From contig JFHB01000055.1 of NCBI GenBank assembly GCA_000729835.1, forward strand, positions 98,077 through 162,076: 64,000 nucleotides of DNA, given 5' to 3'. Position 1 is the first letter of the stretch. Every line of letters begins with the position of its first letter. Position numbers and translations under genes: made by a program. The notes beneath the pieces were generated by a model, which had not been told where the DNA came from, did not search any database, and was given only the letters and a program-made list of their open reading frames with translations. This stretch comes from Atkinsonella hypoxylon (taxonomy: Eukaryota; Ascomycota; Sordariomycetes; Hypocreales; Clavicipitaceae). Shown here piece by piece: positions 1-11,180 of this stretch.

Positions 1-1994
1 CGATCCTCGGGTCGTGGACCCCAGAAATGGTCGCTCAGTCCATGCTCAATGCAGGCCTGGAGTTATCTGTGGCAGATCGCTTTATTGAGAACGATATTAA
101 TGGGGCTATCCTGATAACCTTGAAATTTGAAGACTTGCGGGAACTCGACATACAATCCTTTGGAATTCGCACCAAGGTATGGCATCAGATCCAAGCTCTT
201 CGAGACTATCGATCTTCTTCACCCCGTCCAGCGACTCCTATCGAGGATGTTCCTAGCCGAGAGGCGCGCAAGGAGACTAGGAAGGCTGGTGGCCGTGAAC
301 TTGGCAGGCGACAAAGTAGCAAACGACGGCCACGTCGTAAGACTTCCGCGGAAGAAGACACAATACACCCCATGGAATCAGTCTCTATCATCGGCATCGA
401 ACAGGTGATCCCGAAGCCGCACCAATGCTCCAAGGGAGAGAATTGTTCGAAATGGAAGAAGCAGCAGAAAATCATTGAGCAATTCAGGCAACTGAACCCA
501 ACGGTCGATTTTAAGAATGGAGGTACAGTCATGATTTACGGTGACGCGGGAAACCCCGAGACTGCCAAAGCCATTGACCCCAACGAAGTGCTGCGGCCCA
601 TGTCTGATGCAGTGCCGTCTGTTGTGGCATCTTCAGATGTCCTGGGGGCGGGAGGGTTGCCACCATTGCAATATCTTCAAGAAACCACATTGAGAAATGT
701 CCAAGCTCGAGATCCACAGGACAATGTCCGGCAATTCTTGACTTTTCAGCAGAGATCCGCAAATTCGGACCAGGTCCCTCCTACACCACCGTTTGAGTGG
801 GCGCCGTCTTCTAGGCCTGCTCATCAAGGCTTACGCCGCCTTCCTAAGCTATCTATTCCCGGTCATCCTCAGCAACCACGTCCTACTCCGTTGAAGGCAT
901 CTATAGTGCCTCAGCCGACTGAAGATCACCCACTGGAGCAAGGGCAAAGAGCAAGTTCGCCAGAAGTTTCGAGACAGCCAGTGCAGTCAGACGATTTTGT
1001 CCCATATCGCATGAACAAAGTGGCACCATTGTCGCCCGACCTAGAAACACCTCGAAATCCTTACCGTTTTGGCACGCCGTTCTCTGAGATGGATGTTCCT
1101 GTAACGGCAGTTCCACTTGGTCCTGTCGCCCGTGATGTGTCCCAGTCTGTTCCTCCCAACATGAACTATCGGACGGCCGCGGGACACAATCCCATAGCCC
1201 AACCCCGATCGCAATCGAGAGCGTCAGCTCGTCGGCCCTCTTTCCCAATTCTTCCTGCCGTCAACGAGAACATGGCCGTTTGTCAACTATCCAAAACGCC
1301 CTCTCCCAAAAACACATCGCCTGTTCATCGTGCGCAGCCGCAGTTACAAACGCAACAACCACTCCAAGCCCCCCCTCGATTTAACTACCCCTGGTCTGCA
1401 GCAGAACGTAGCAAGTCCGAGCATGGTATTCCACCTCCATCGACCTTCCGCGCACGTCACTCCAGTGACACTCCGGTCCCCGCAAACGGTGTAACATATC
1501 AAGGCCCAATGAAGAAGCGCAAGACAAGGTTGCTTCGTAACGAGTGGCAAGACGGATACTTTACTCTCAAGGGCACAAGGCTTAATATGCACAAGGATGC
1601 CCAGGAAATCGATCGTACTCTCGAGTACATTGATATTGATGACTATGCCATTGCGTGCTCAAGCCTCGCATCAAGATCCAAGCTCAGTGCTGCCTTCAAG
1701 GCTGTCCATATTTCTCATGATCGTAACAAGAGCGATCCCGTTGGAGCCTTCAGCTTCCAATTAATTCCTCAAGACAAGAATGCCGGCGCTCGTATGCGCA
1801 AGCGAGACAGCTCCGTGAGTGGCATGAGTGGCAGCGGGCCATCAGAAGGTGTGAATGGCACCGGCAAGACTCACCACTTTGCTGTGAAGAACCGCGACGA
1901 GCGCATTGAATGGATGCGCGAACTCATGCTGGCCAAGGCTATGAAGCAGAAAGGCGAAGGGTTCGAAATCAGTGTCAACGGGAACATGATCTGA
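1..1994 (+). CDS. BOI2: SAM + PH domain polarity protein, Boi1/Boi2-like (5' end missing)
   Basis: The reading frame is already open at the left edge and the first codons (S-W-T-P-E before the first Met at 27) belong to the SAM domain, so the true start and the expected N-terminal SH3 domain lie outside the window. Residues 1 to about 57 (from the Met at 27) form a SAM domain of the cell-polarity scaffold type, with W/V-x-Q-S-M at its start and K-V-W-x-x-I-x-x-L at its end. A long Pro/Ser/Gln-rich disordered middle follows. A PH domain lies at about 490-640 (K-K-R-K-T-R-L-L-R, then the closing E-W-M-R-E helix). SH3-SAM-PH is the architecture of the yeast Boi proteins, which bind acidic lipids, Cdc42 and Bem1 at growth sites and support exocytosis. 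No intron is needed in the visible part. Stop TGA at 1992-1994. The family assignment rests on domain order; the SH3 is inferred. Confidence 0.85.
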   Translation, partial: ILGSWTPEMVAQSMLNAGLELSVADRFIENDINGAILITLKFEDLRELDIQSFGIRTKVWHQIQALRDYRSSSPRPATPIEDVPSREARKETRKAGGRELGRRQSSKRRPRRKTSAEEDTIHPMESVSIIGIEQVIPKPHQCSKGENCSKWKKQQKIIEQFRQLNPTVDFKNGGTVMIYGDAGNPETAKAIDPNEVLRPMSDAVPSVVASSDVLGAGGLPPLQYLQETTLRNVQARDPQDNVRQFLTFQQRSANSDQVPPTPPFEWAPSSRPAHQGLRRLPKLSIPGHPQQPRPTPLKASIVPQPTEDHPLEQGQRASSPEVSRQPVQSDDFVPYRMNKVAPLSPDLETPRNPYRFGTPFSEMDVPVTAVPLGPVARDVSQSVPPNMNYRTAAGHNPIAQPRSQSRASARRPSFPILPAVNENMAVCQLSKTPSPKNTSPVHRAQPQLQTQQPLQAPPRFNYPWSAAERSKSEHGIPPPSTFRARHSSDTPVPANGVTYQGPMKKRKTRLLRNEWQDGYFTLKGTRLNMHKDAQEIDRTLEYIDIDDYAIACSSLASRSKLSAAFKAVHISHDRNKSDPVGAFSFQLIPQDKNAGARMRKRDSSVSGMSGSGPSEGVNGTGKTHHFAVKNRDERIEWMRELMLAKAMKQKGEGFEISVNGNMI

Positions 1995-3119
1995 GAGGCC
2001 TTGTTCTCGACCTAGCTTCTACTTTCTGTCAACTCTCTCACTTCTCTCACGGCCATCATATCATGTCTCTCCTACAATTGCTGCTCTGACTTCGCTTACA
2101 TCCCTTCTCTCATGAGAGTTAATTGTCATTCCATGACTCCCTATATCATTGTCGTCACCAAGTCCTCATACTCTCTTTCGCCTTCCTACACACCATTCTT
2201 GCCTCCTGCTTCTTTACACGCTGCACTTTTGCTGAGATATTTCAAGTCAATGTCTGGCTGACTCGCGGCAACTCGGGTTTTTTTCCGTTTATCTGAACTA
2301 TCGACCTTTTTGGTTGCAAGGATCTTCTCAGTTCCGTTCGTCTGGATTTCGGTTTCTGGCTACTCACCTAGCATTATCATTCTGAATGACCTCAAACTTA
2401 AATTTCATGACGTTATGTGCATACTTTCCTTTTTTCGCGAATTGGATGAGCAGGATACCATATTGGATTTATGTCTTGTTTTTTTCCATGATTGTCAGTC
2501 AGTTTTTTTTTTTTGGCTGTCCTGTTTATAGCAATTCGTAGTATAGTTGGCCGATCCAATATAAATTTCATTGTATGAAGGATTGTAGAAACAGACCTAC
2601 CAACCTGTGTAATGCTCTGGGGCGATTGGTCCCGTTGTATACATCAGATGCAGCATTGGCCTGGTGTCGAAATTTCGATAGATGCAATGCGTAGCATATC
2701 CACAAGTACACACGCAGCTATTCATCTTTGCTACGAGCTATAGGATACGTTGAGACAGATTGATATACAAGGGGGTTTGTTTTTGGTTGCTACATCTCTT
2801 GCTAGAGCGCGCAACACCTCGTTTCCCGCTGTTTATGCAGAAGTACATATAATTTTACAGTAGCTGCTTTGAGCCATACAACCACTTCCCCAAAGTGCGG
2901 CCGCTTGAACATGAACAAAATGCTGCTAAATTGCTCAAATTCTCTTTCCTTTCCAACCCCACCAAGTTCCTGCTCCCTCTTCCCGAGTTTTAATGCCCTG
3001 CTTTAGCACACATTTACCCTTCTCTTGTGAGGGACTCTCTGCACTGGATCCCTTCGTCTCACGTCTTCGGTTCCTGTTGGCATGGGAAAGTTTCCTGTCA
3101 AACTGGACATCTCCCCCGC
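1995..3119. other. intergenic, between convergent genes
   Basis: This is the tail region between the Boi-like gene and the SOD-fold gene. It is T-rich with several homopolymer T runs (around 2276-2285, 2480 and 2500-2512). I see no open frame with coding bias and no RNA gene. It presumably holds both 3' UTRs. Confidence 0.6.
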
Positions 3120-4078
3120 TCAATTGCCCGTCTTGAACTCAGGCCGAATGGACCTAGACTTCTGGGCGACGCTTTCCCAATCAATCAGGTTCCACCATGC
3201 CTCAGCGTAAGCCATCTTCCCGCCGTTGCCACCGGCTCCGACGCCCCAGTCCAGCACCCAGGCGTGCTCCCACGTGTTCAGGCACAGCAGGGGCTCCAGC
3301 TCGATACCGCCCGGCGGTAGGTCGCCGCTTCGCTTCCTGTTGCCAAAGGCCTGGTTCTTGAAGTACGACCTGGCGGAGCCGTCATTGCCGACGGTGTTCA
3401 TGTCGGTTGGCTGAGTGCGCCAGTGGGCGCCGGGGTAGGGCGATCCGGCGAGGTAGGTCGGCAGGATGCGGTAGTCGCCGGGCCCGGCCTTGACGAGCCA
3501 GACGAAGCCGGGGCCGAACATGGCGGAGGCGGTGATGACGAACTCGCGGCGGAGGGTCTCGATGGAGGAGAAGGAGGCTTCGAGCTCGGCCCGGAGGGTG
3601 TCAGGCATGGGGGTGCCGTTGGGGGCTATGCCCTTGAAGAAGAAGTGGTTGTTGTGAGCCATGGAGGCGTAGTTGAAGATGGGTGCTTGGCTGGGCTCGC
3701 GGGCCGTCAGGAGACTGATGGTCTTGGTGTCCTTGTCTTCGAGTTCGGTGCCTGCGAATCATGGCGCACATGGTTAGATGGCAGGGCGTGCTTCTTTGCT
3801 GCTGCAAGGCCGGCCACGTAGCAGAGCTTCAAAAACGCAAGAGACGTGTGGCGACGAGACGTACCGGCAGTCAAGGCATTGAGCTTTTCCACCATCAGCG
3901 TCATGTAATCTGACCAAGCTATCGCGAAGCCGCCGGGGCTCATGAGATTGGGGACACCGTCGGAGTAGTCGTGGGGTAGCTTGGGAACCTTGTGCAGGCT
4001 TCTTCTGGGCGTGAAGGCGGTTCGTAGACCGGAGCCCAGGCTCGTGCCTGCACGGGGCAATAACCGTGACCGAAACAT
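3120..4078 (-). CDS. SOD-fold mitochondrial small-subunit ribosomal protein (mS42/mS43, Rsm26/Mrp1 type)
   Basis: Two exons, 4078-3865 and 3751-3120, with a 113-nt intron (GTACGT donor, CGCAG acceptor), give 281 aa. The N-terminus (M-F-R-S-R-L-L-P-R, Arg-rich with no acidic residue, then T-P-R-R-S-L-H) looks like a mitochondrial presequence. The rest is an Fe/Mn superoxide dismutase fold: an N-terminal helical hairpin, A-H-N-N-H-F-F-F in the position of the second metal ligand, and W-E-H-A-W near the C-terminus. Two of the four metal ligands appear lost. The first His site reads F-A-I-A-W-S-D-Y-M, and the Asp before W-E-H is Asn (L-N-T-W-E-H). Loss of the metal site is what distinguishes the mitoribosomal SOD-like subunits from true SOD2. 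I therefore infer a structural ribosomal role. I cannot separate mS42 from mS43 by eye. It is divergent from the STIMATE-type gene, sharing a 1.06-kb promoter region. Confidence 0.82.
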
Positions 4079-5138
4079 GGTGTATGTATGTGCAATTTCG
4101 TCGTCTGGAAGGGCTGAGTATGCTACGTGGGGAGGGGATATGTTCGGTCCGTCGTGGGATAGGGACACTGGGTCGTGATGCATGGAGTTTTTTTTTTTGG
4201 TCCCTGAGATTAATCAGTAGATATCCGACGGGACGGTGGATGGTGGATGGGGCTGAGGTGGCAGGTGGCATGTGGCTGAGGGTTGGGGGTCGGCTGCTGG
4301 ACGATAGTGAGGCATGTTGGCTCTATGACGCAGTTGGTTTATATTTTTATTTTAAAGCTTGGGATACGGAATAGGATAGGATTGAGACAGACCCCTTGTT
4401 AGACCCATCGATTGATCCGTGGCTGTCTCGCTCTCGCTCTCGCTCTCGCTCTCGCTCTCGCTCTCGCTCTCGCTCTCGCTCTCGCTCTCGCTCTCGCAGC
4501 GCTAGCACGATCGAGTTGCATTGCCGTGCGTCCCCCTTTGTCACCCACCACTGCCCGTTGTCAGTCCAGTCAGTCTCTTGCGTGCTGTCGTTTGCCTGCA
4601 TCATCTGTGACATCCCGAGCCAACAACGCGAGGGCAAAACCTCACGATCCCGCCACTCGTCCTGTCCATCACTCATGCCCCCCCCCCCCTTTTCGCGGCC
4701 TACAACCTGGCCACCCGCTTCACGCAATTCTCATTGCCCTCTTTGGCATTTTCCCTCTCCTGTCTTCTTCCCCCCCCCCTTGTTTTCTGCGCTTTGCTTC
4801 TTATCATCTGGGCCTGCTCCCCGCCTCAATCAGCCCAGCTTCCACCTCACCTCACCTCGCCACAGCCCAGCCCTGTGGTTCGAGGAAGCCGTTTCACCAC
4901 CTCAGCAAAGCTGAAACGGAGCCCAGCAGCTTGACCCGTTGGTGTTTTGAAACCAAGTTCACACCGCTCCTCCGCCAAGACGATCATTCCCATTCCTGAA
5001 GCCCGCAATCTGCTTTCCCTTATACATACATTTGCTCGAGCCTCGATATTCCCAACTTCGCTGTCCCATCAGAGAGCCAGAACGATTTGTTTTCCCGCCC
5101 GCCCTTCCTAGCCGGCCGACGATCGAAAACACCCCCCG
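4079..5138. promoter_or_regulatory. shared divergent promoter/5' leader region
   Basis: This spacer separates two divergently transcribed start codons (4078 minus, 5139 plus). It holds a 12-copy TCTCGC array (4426-4497), C-rich runs at 4680-4689 and 4771-4779, and a long pyrimidine-rich stretch up to the plus start, typical of fungal 5' leaders. One copy of the TACGGAATA motif is at 4365-4373. No TATA box can be assigned with confidence. Confidence 0.5.
4426..4497 (+). repeat. perfect 6-bp tandem array (TCTCGC)12
   Basis: Twelve uninterrupted TCTCGC units, 72 nt in all. It lies 350 nt upstream of the minus-strand start and about 640 nt upstream of the plus-strand start, so it sits in promoter or leader DNA. 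Open frames through it (Ser-Arg or Leu-Ala repeats) are by-products of the array. Confidence 0.95.
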
Positions 5139-6352
5139 ATGCAGTTTCTACTTGCCAACCGCGCCGAACAGCATGTCGAACCTAACGCGGTGATAGGCGT
5201 CGATTCGCCTTTGCAGACGACCATCCTTGCGGCCGCTGCCTCGACCGCCGCCGCCGTGGCCTCTGCGTCTCCATCGCCCGACGCGCCGCATCACGATGAT
5301 GACGCCGAGGGGGAATGCCAGCTCCTCGGATCGTTTGCGCTGTTCGTGCAGGCCGCCCTTGGAGCACTGGCTCTGTCGGCGCTGGTGTACAAGAGATACA
5401 GGGAGCGGCCGCAGCGCCCTCTCAAGATTTGGCTCTTTGACGTGTCGAAGCAGGTCTTTGGCTCTGGCCTGGTCCATGTGGCCAACATATTCATGTCTAT
5501 GCTCACCAGCGGCCGGTTCTCAATAAAGCTGGAACCCGGCTCCGCTGTCGTGGAGCCTCGGGGCGAAGACCCCTATGTTCCCAACCCCTGCTCTTTCTAC
5601 CTTCTCAATCTGGGTATCGACGTGAGTATTCCGTACTTTTTATTTAACTACCCCAGCATTCTGTCTGCATCCTCCATGGGAAAAAGAAATAACCGGCTCC
5701 TCTTTATATATAGACCACACTCGGCATCCCCATTCTCATAATTCTCTTAAAAATCATAACCGGCATCGTAGCCTACACACCTCTCGGCAAGCCGCTCGAG
5801 TCCATCCAATCAGGATATTATGGCAGCCCCCCCAACGCATGGTGGTGGCTCAAGCAGTCCGTCATCTACTTTTGCGGCCTGTTCGGCATGAAGATTTGCG
5901 TTCTCATCATCTTCCTCCTCATGCCGTGGATCTCCATAGTAGGCGACTGGGCACTCAGCTGGACCGAAGGCAACGAGAAGCTCCAAATCGCCTTTGTCAT
6001 GATGATCTTCCCCCTCATCATGAACGGCCTCCAATACTACATTATCGACTCCCTCATCAAGAAGAAGGAAACAGATCATGAGCGCCTGCCCGCAGAGCAC
6101 TCAGATCACGCTCATCACCCAGGCTACCACACTCGTCTTCGATCTCACGGGGAAGATAACGATGCCGACGACAGCGACAGCGACTTTGATAGTCACAGTC
6201 GGCCTGTGCGGTCAAAGCTCCTTCGGTCAAGTGTAGAGGAGGAATATGATTCCGACTGTGATGGTGACGCTCATACTGTGATTAGAAGCGGATCTATTCG
6301 CAAAAAGGTTGAGCGAACGAGGATTTCTCCCGCATTGTATCCCAAGGAGTAA
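5139..6352 (+). CDS. STIMATE/TMEM110-family vacuolar membrane protein (YPL162C-like)
   Basis: Two exons, 5139-5621 and 5714-6352, with a 92-nt intron (GTGAGT donor, TATATAG acceptor), give 373 aa. About five hydrophobic segments are visible: L-L-G-S-F-A-L-F-V near residue 65, a weak one near 115, P-C-S-F-Y-L-L-N-L-G-I-D continuing over the splice into G-I-P-I-L-I-I-L-L, then V-I-Y-F-C-G-L-F-G-M-K and I-A-F-V-M-M-I-F-P. The signature S-F-Y-L-L-N-L-x-x-D-T-T-x-G and the G-M-K-I segment are typical of this family. Fungal members are annotated as vacuolar membrane proteins; animal STIMATE works at ER-plasma membrane contacts with STIM1. The C-terminal 90 residues are a charged tail rich in Asp, Ser and His. 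The function in fungi is not established, so only the family is claimed. Confidence 0.85.
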
Positions 6353-7046
6353 AGGCGCATTGGATTTTTTTTTTTTTTTTGGTCCAACTCGCATTTGAAA
6401 CAAATATTTATTTTTTTCTTTGTATTTGAGTTTGCGTGATTTGACTGATTTGAATTTACCGTTTACACGGCGACTCGCTGTATATACGATGTAGTGGAGA
6501 TACTTTGGCGTTGGCGTCCGGGCTATCACGCAACTTAAACTACCATGCAAATACACTTAATCAATGTCGGTCCTCACTTCTGGTTCGCAGTGTAGACTAA
6601 CTGCGATCCAACGACATGTCCTAGCTTCCAGCACACCATTTTCACTCGGTTCATCACATGGAATGCTAGCGTTCGACGCGCCATCGTGGATTCACGAGCT
6701 AATGTAGATCCAAAGCTATTGCCAATTTCTACCCCGTCATTGTACAGGCCCCGCTTCTCCAAAGAGGGGATGCAACCAAAAATAATACATGGCATGGAAA
6801 CGGAATTTTTTTTTTTTTTCAAAAAGCTTAAGAGGTACGCCCTGCCAGTCATGTGAAATAATGAGCAATGTCGGTCATGGGATGTGGCTATGACATGAAC
6901 GAGAATGAATTAAGGTAACCTCGTGGCAAGGTACTTTATACCGAGTCCGATTTAGAAAACGCCGAGATCCAGCCCCTTTATAGAATCGAGAAAAGTGCAC
7001 GCCAGTGGTCAGGTAGGTAGGTCATTGTCCATGAAGTAAAGAAGAC
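6353..7046. other. intergenic, between convergent genes
   Basis: It contains a T15 run just after the upstream stop (6366-6380), a T run at 6807-6820 and otherwise mixed sequence. No coding frame shows codon bias or a known motif, and I see no RNA gene. Confidence 0.6.
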
Positions 7047-9051
7047 TCATCGGCCGGGTTGGTAGGTCCTTTGGCCGGGATATGCCGCGGTCGGTGACTG
7101 GGACGGAGGCGTCGGGCAGTCCTGGGGCCGCGAGTAGCCTGATGTAAAGTCGAAGCCGGCACTGTTGGTGATGGGCGATTGAGGCGGTGATGTGGAATGA
7201 AGGCTCGGTGGCATGGACTTGGCAAGAAGGTGAGGTCTGAGGCTGCGCTGGTCTGGCGCAGGCGAGCGCTGACGCTCTGATCCTGAAGAGAATTTCCGCT
7301 CCGGACCCGACGTCAACTCTCTTGGAGGTGCGGGCGAATAGCTCCTGTTCGAATTGTCCTGCGGCGACTGATATGGCGGTCGACCATAGCCACGACCTGG
7401 CGACCCTCCTGCAGGATGGCCATATAGGCTTTCGCCCTCAGGCGCGGGGGTTCGCCTAGGCCCTGGCGATTTGCCCATGCGAGGATCCATGCGAGGATCC
7501 ATGCCGTGCGGTGGCTTTGCGTCAACTGGTGTGGTGTTGTTGTATCCCTCTGGAGGCGCGCTGCCGGGCAGCTCCATCGGCGCGGCCTGCTCGGTAGACG
7601 ATGATGGAGATGGGTGGGTGAGGGTTGGAGAATGAACGCTATTGCGATCGATAGGCATGGCTGGCATTTCGGCGATAGACGCGGCTGGCATTTCGGCATA
7701 CTGCTCATGAGTTTGATCCTGTCCGTACGGGTTTTGACCTTGACGCCGAGCTGGAGCAGGAGATTGACGACCAGCCGAGCTAACGGCAGCACTCATCACC
7801 GGTGACGGGCCATAGGCTTGATGGTTGGTTGGACTAACGGACTGGCTCCGGACCGCCATGGCCCTCACGACGGCGTTATGCATCGGCGGAGCGGCATACG
7901 GCTGGGAGTTCAACGGGCTGACTGTTTGAGCCCTCATTCCCACGGCCCCTACGGCATCCGAGCCGAGAACAGCACCATATGGCTGGTTCGCTAAACTATC
8001 ATACGGTTGCTGCGCTGGAGCCCCGTATGTTGAATTTTGAGACTGATGGCCGCGCATGCCAGCACCAGGCATCGGACTAGGCTCGTCATACGGCTGGTTC
8101 AGTCCGAAGCCTTCAGATTGGTGGTTCGCATTGTAATTGTTGTTGTAGCCCTGGGCTCTCGCCCCATAATGTTGTTGCCTGGTTCGACCATAGTTTCCGG
8201 CCTGCTGGTTGAAGTAGTCTTGCTCACTATGGTTGGACATCTGACCACTTGGGGTTCCTGAGACACCGCCATAGGCTTGACCACCGTAGTTCATGGACAC
8301 AGGACTCAGCGGACTGACTGGGGCCGGGGAAGGCGCACTCGGCCGCCGCTGGTTCTGGTCCAATGCGGGAGACTTCTTCAGGGTGGACATCTCAACTTCT
8401 TCCACGACCAGGACTTGTTTGGACCCAGCCTGCGCCCAGGTGGGCATCTGGGGCAAGGTATCATCGCTCCCTTTCTTGGATACGTCGAATTCGGCGTACT
8501 GGGGCGGCGCAAATTTCGCAGGTGCCGAGGGCGCGAAATAAGATTGCATCGGAGCCTGCGCCTGGTATCCTTGGCCATGTTGAGGCGGCACATGCGGCTC
8601 GTTGAGATATTTCGGTTTGCGATCTCCAGGGGGATCACAGCATCCGCAGCAGTTACCGCAGCATTTCAGGCATCGGAAGCAACTGCAGCAGCATGACATG
8701 CCGCAGAGACAGCATCGGACAACGCACCAGACGACGCTCAAGATGATGAGACTGCCAATAATGATGATCGCGATGACAGGCCATCTGATACGATGGTTAG
8801 TGACAAAGAACGGGGGGAATCGAGGACGTGGTTGAAGAGGGCTAAGTGTGGCCATACTTGCAAAATGTCGCCTTCATACAATTGTCCCAACTTGAGAAGG
8901 CAGTCCTGACGTCGGTAATTTTGTCTTCTGCGTCCTGCACGATGTTTCGTCTTGACAAGTCTTGCACAGCACCTCGGGCCAGGGCATCACGTATGAATTC
9001 CCACGCCCGAGGTCGTAGTGACCTTGCCATAGCAACATCGACTGATGGCAT
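7047..9051 (-). CDS. fibroin-3-related single-pass membrane protein
   Basis: Two exons, 9051-8858 and 8784-7047, with a 73-nt intron (GTATGG donor, ATCAG acceptor), give 643 aa. The N-terminal 60 residues are hydrophilic and end in S-S-W-D-N-C-M-K-A-T-F-C-K, a conserved signature immediately before the membrane segment in this ascomycete family. One transmembrane helix follows (W-P-V-I-A-I-I-I-I-G, about residues 66-87), then a dense Cys cluster at about 88-118 (W-C-V-V-R-C-C, C-C-C-S-C-F-R-C, C-C-G-N-C-C-G-C-C) that is likely palmitoylated or metal-binding. The remaining 520 residues are low-complexity Pro/Ser/Gln/Tyr/Gly. The family is widespread in Sordariomycetes under the name fibroin-3-related and has no proven function. 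The splice is supported because it joins F-C-K directly to W-P-V-I. The next gene upstream on this strand (11181-11723) is also a small membrane protein with a Q/Y/G-rich tail. Confidence 0.85.
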
Positions 9052-11180
9052 ATTGGTTCTTTATTGACGACACAGGAAAAGTTGCGGTATAAGATGGAGG
9101 GGAAACTGCCGTGGGCTGGCGAATTGCAAATGGTATATCTAGCGCCAGGCGCCATACGTTGAAAGCACGGCTGGGTGTTGAGTCGAGGACCGAGGTGGTT
9201 TTGATCGAGAATAGTGGTAGCTTGATCTTCTGAAATGGTGCTCTGCAATTCGTCGCAGATCGTCGTGCTCATTCGAACTGATGTGAGTCTGACCGAGCAC
9301 AGGACAGAGCGAGTGCGGCGGATTGCTGCTAATCGAAGAGAGTGAAGCGTGGGAAGCGCGCGTCGGACAATCGCCGTGATATGCCGTTTCCGTCAACAAA
9401 ACAAAAAAAGTCGTCGATTGGAGCACGATTCAGTACTCGTAGTGCCCTGGAAGATGAAACGTGGGAAATGGGCAGTGTGATAAACTAAAATGGGGGTGGT
9501 GTTTCGCGACTTGCTCTATTCAGCAGAGAAACACACGCCAGACACGCCAGTGTTAGTCAGCCCTGCCAATCACAATTGGTGGTGTGTTGATAAGGCAGAC
9601 GATGTCAGTGAAGCGAAAGGAAAGGAAAGGAAAGAATAAAGGAACGGCAGGTGATGGCGGGAAAAGTTGCAACGTCGACGATGGTGTTGGTGTTGACGAG
9701 GAAAGGAAATTTGGGGCAAGCGAGCGAGGGAGATGCCGTCTCCTCCCTGCGACGGCGGTCGATGTCGAGGGGAAACCAGAGTAAGAAAGAATTAAAAAAA
9801 AAAAAAAAATTTCCGACAGCCATGACGACTTTGGTCATTTCAAGGGGCTCAGTTGGGGGCGCTCTCAATGGCACAATTTGTTTCAATGGCCCGTCTGCTG
9901 TCTGCCCCTGGTTATGTTCAAACATGCAGGAGGAGCTAAGCCTGACTGGGAATAGTGGCAGACCTTTTCAACCAGGAGCTTCGATGCCCGATTGCTAGAG
10001 GACCTGATCGACGAAGGTCTGATAAAGAAATGACCTCGATATGAAGCCGGTAGTGATGATAAAGGGCCTTGCATTGGACACAAGCTCTGAAAACGCATCT
10101 TCCCGAGTAAGAACATGCTTGATACTCGGAACCTATTATTATTCAGTACTGCACGTCGAGCGTCTGGTTGAGCCCCCACCCCCAAGCCCCTGGAAAACCA
10201 GGGCCAGAACGTGCTCCGGCCCTCCACCCTTGTTCTCGCCGCCCCCATCCAAACAACGAACCCGTTAAAAAATTAAAAAAAAAATTTAAAAAAAAAATTG
10301 AAAAATAACGGAAATCGCATCGGTTCGCAATGCGGGGACACCTGTTCACAGGTGCGTGCATGCGTGTTTCGCATTCATCTCTTGTATCGACGGGACTGCC
10401 ATCGCTGAGCGACTGCAACCGCCTCCCGAGATTTACCCACGCAGGCATACTTGGTCGTTGTCCAATGATACCAGAATCGCGTGACTCCTTGATGTAGTTG
10501 ACCGTCTTGAAGTTCCATTTCGCTACGATGCTTCACATGACGCAGCCTATCTTTCCAGGTTGTGCCGATCTGATTCTGCAACAAGGTTGACGTGATTGAT
10601 GACATGGTTCTAGTACTCTTCCCTGCCAGTTGAACGCGAGTCTCAATTGCGTGATTCGCTCAGTGCAGCCGATAACAAACCTTTGAAGCGGGTGTTGATG
10701 TTCGCACCCAGTAAAAGGGGTTCGAGAAGAACATGCATGGCTCAAGGCTTCGCTACCAAGACCACTAGAACGCCAGGTCTGCGGTGGCGCCGGACAAAAT
10801 GGATTCACATATCGAGGTGCGTCGACGGAAGAGGCTCAATTGAACGACAACAATAGATCCTACCGCAATGTTGGCACAAGTTCAATTTAAATCAGCATTA
10901 AATTCCCACTAATCATCTTCATCTTCTAATTACAGACATAGCATTGGTATCGTCATGCAAGTCGTCAAGACAGGCCCATGATAAACAAGCCCACCCGACG
11001 CCAAATATAGCCTCTAATATTAAAAATAAAGTCAAAAATAAAATAAAAATAATCCACAGCCTTTCCATCCATTCTGGTTCATCACCCAAGACAAGCGACA
11101 TCCGTCATATTCCAAGGACAGAAAGGACAGCCAGCACGTCGTTGCACCTCGTTTCTTGTTCCCTATCCCATTTCAGTTGG
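9052..11180. other. intergenic spacer, promoter of the fibroin-like gene
   Basis: This is 2.1 kb between two minus-strand genes. The part next to 9051 should hold the promoter and leader of the fibroin-3-related gene. It has A-rich runs at 9792-9808 and 10268-10301 and an AT-rich patch near 11010-11060. I find no conserved protein motif, tRNA or rRNA. Confidence 0.55.

Noticed and set aside
4396..4999. Long frames with Ser-Arg and Leu-Ala repeats
   Set aside because: They are translations of the TCTCGC array and C-rich leader DNA; no codon bias outside the repeat.
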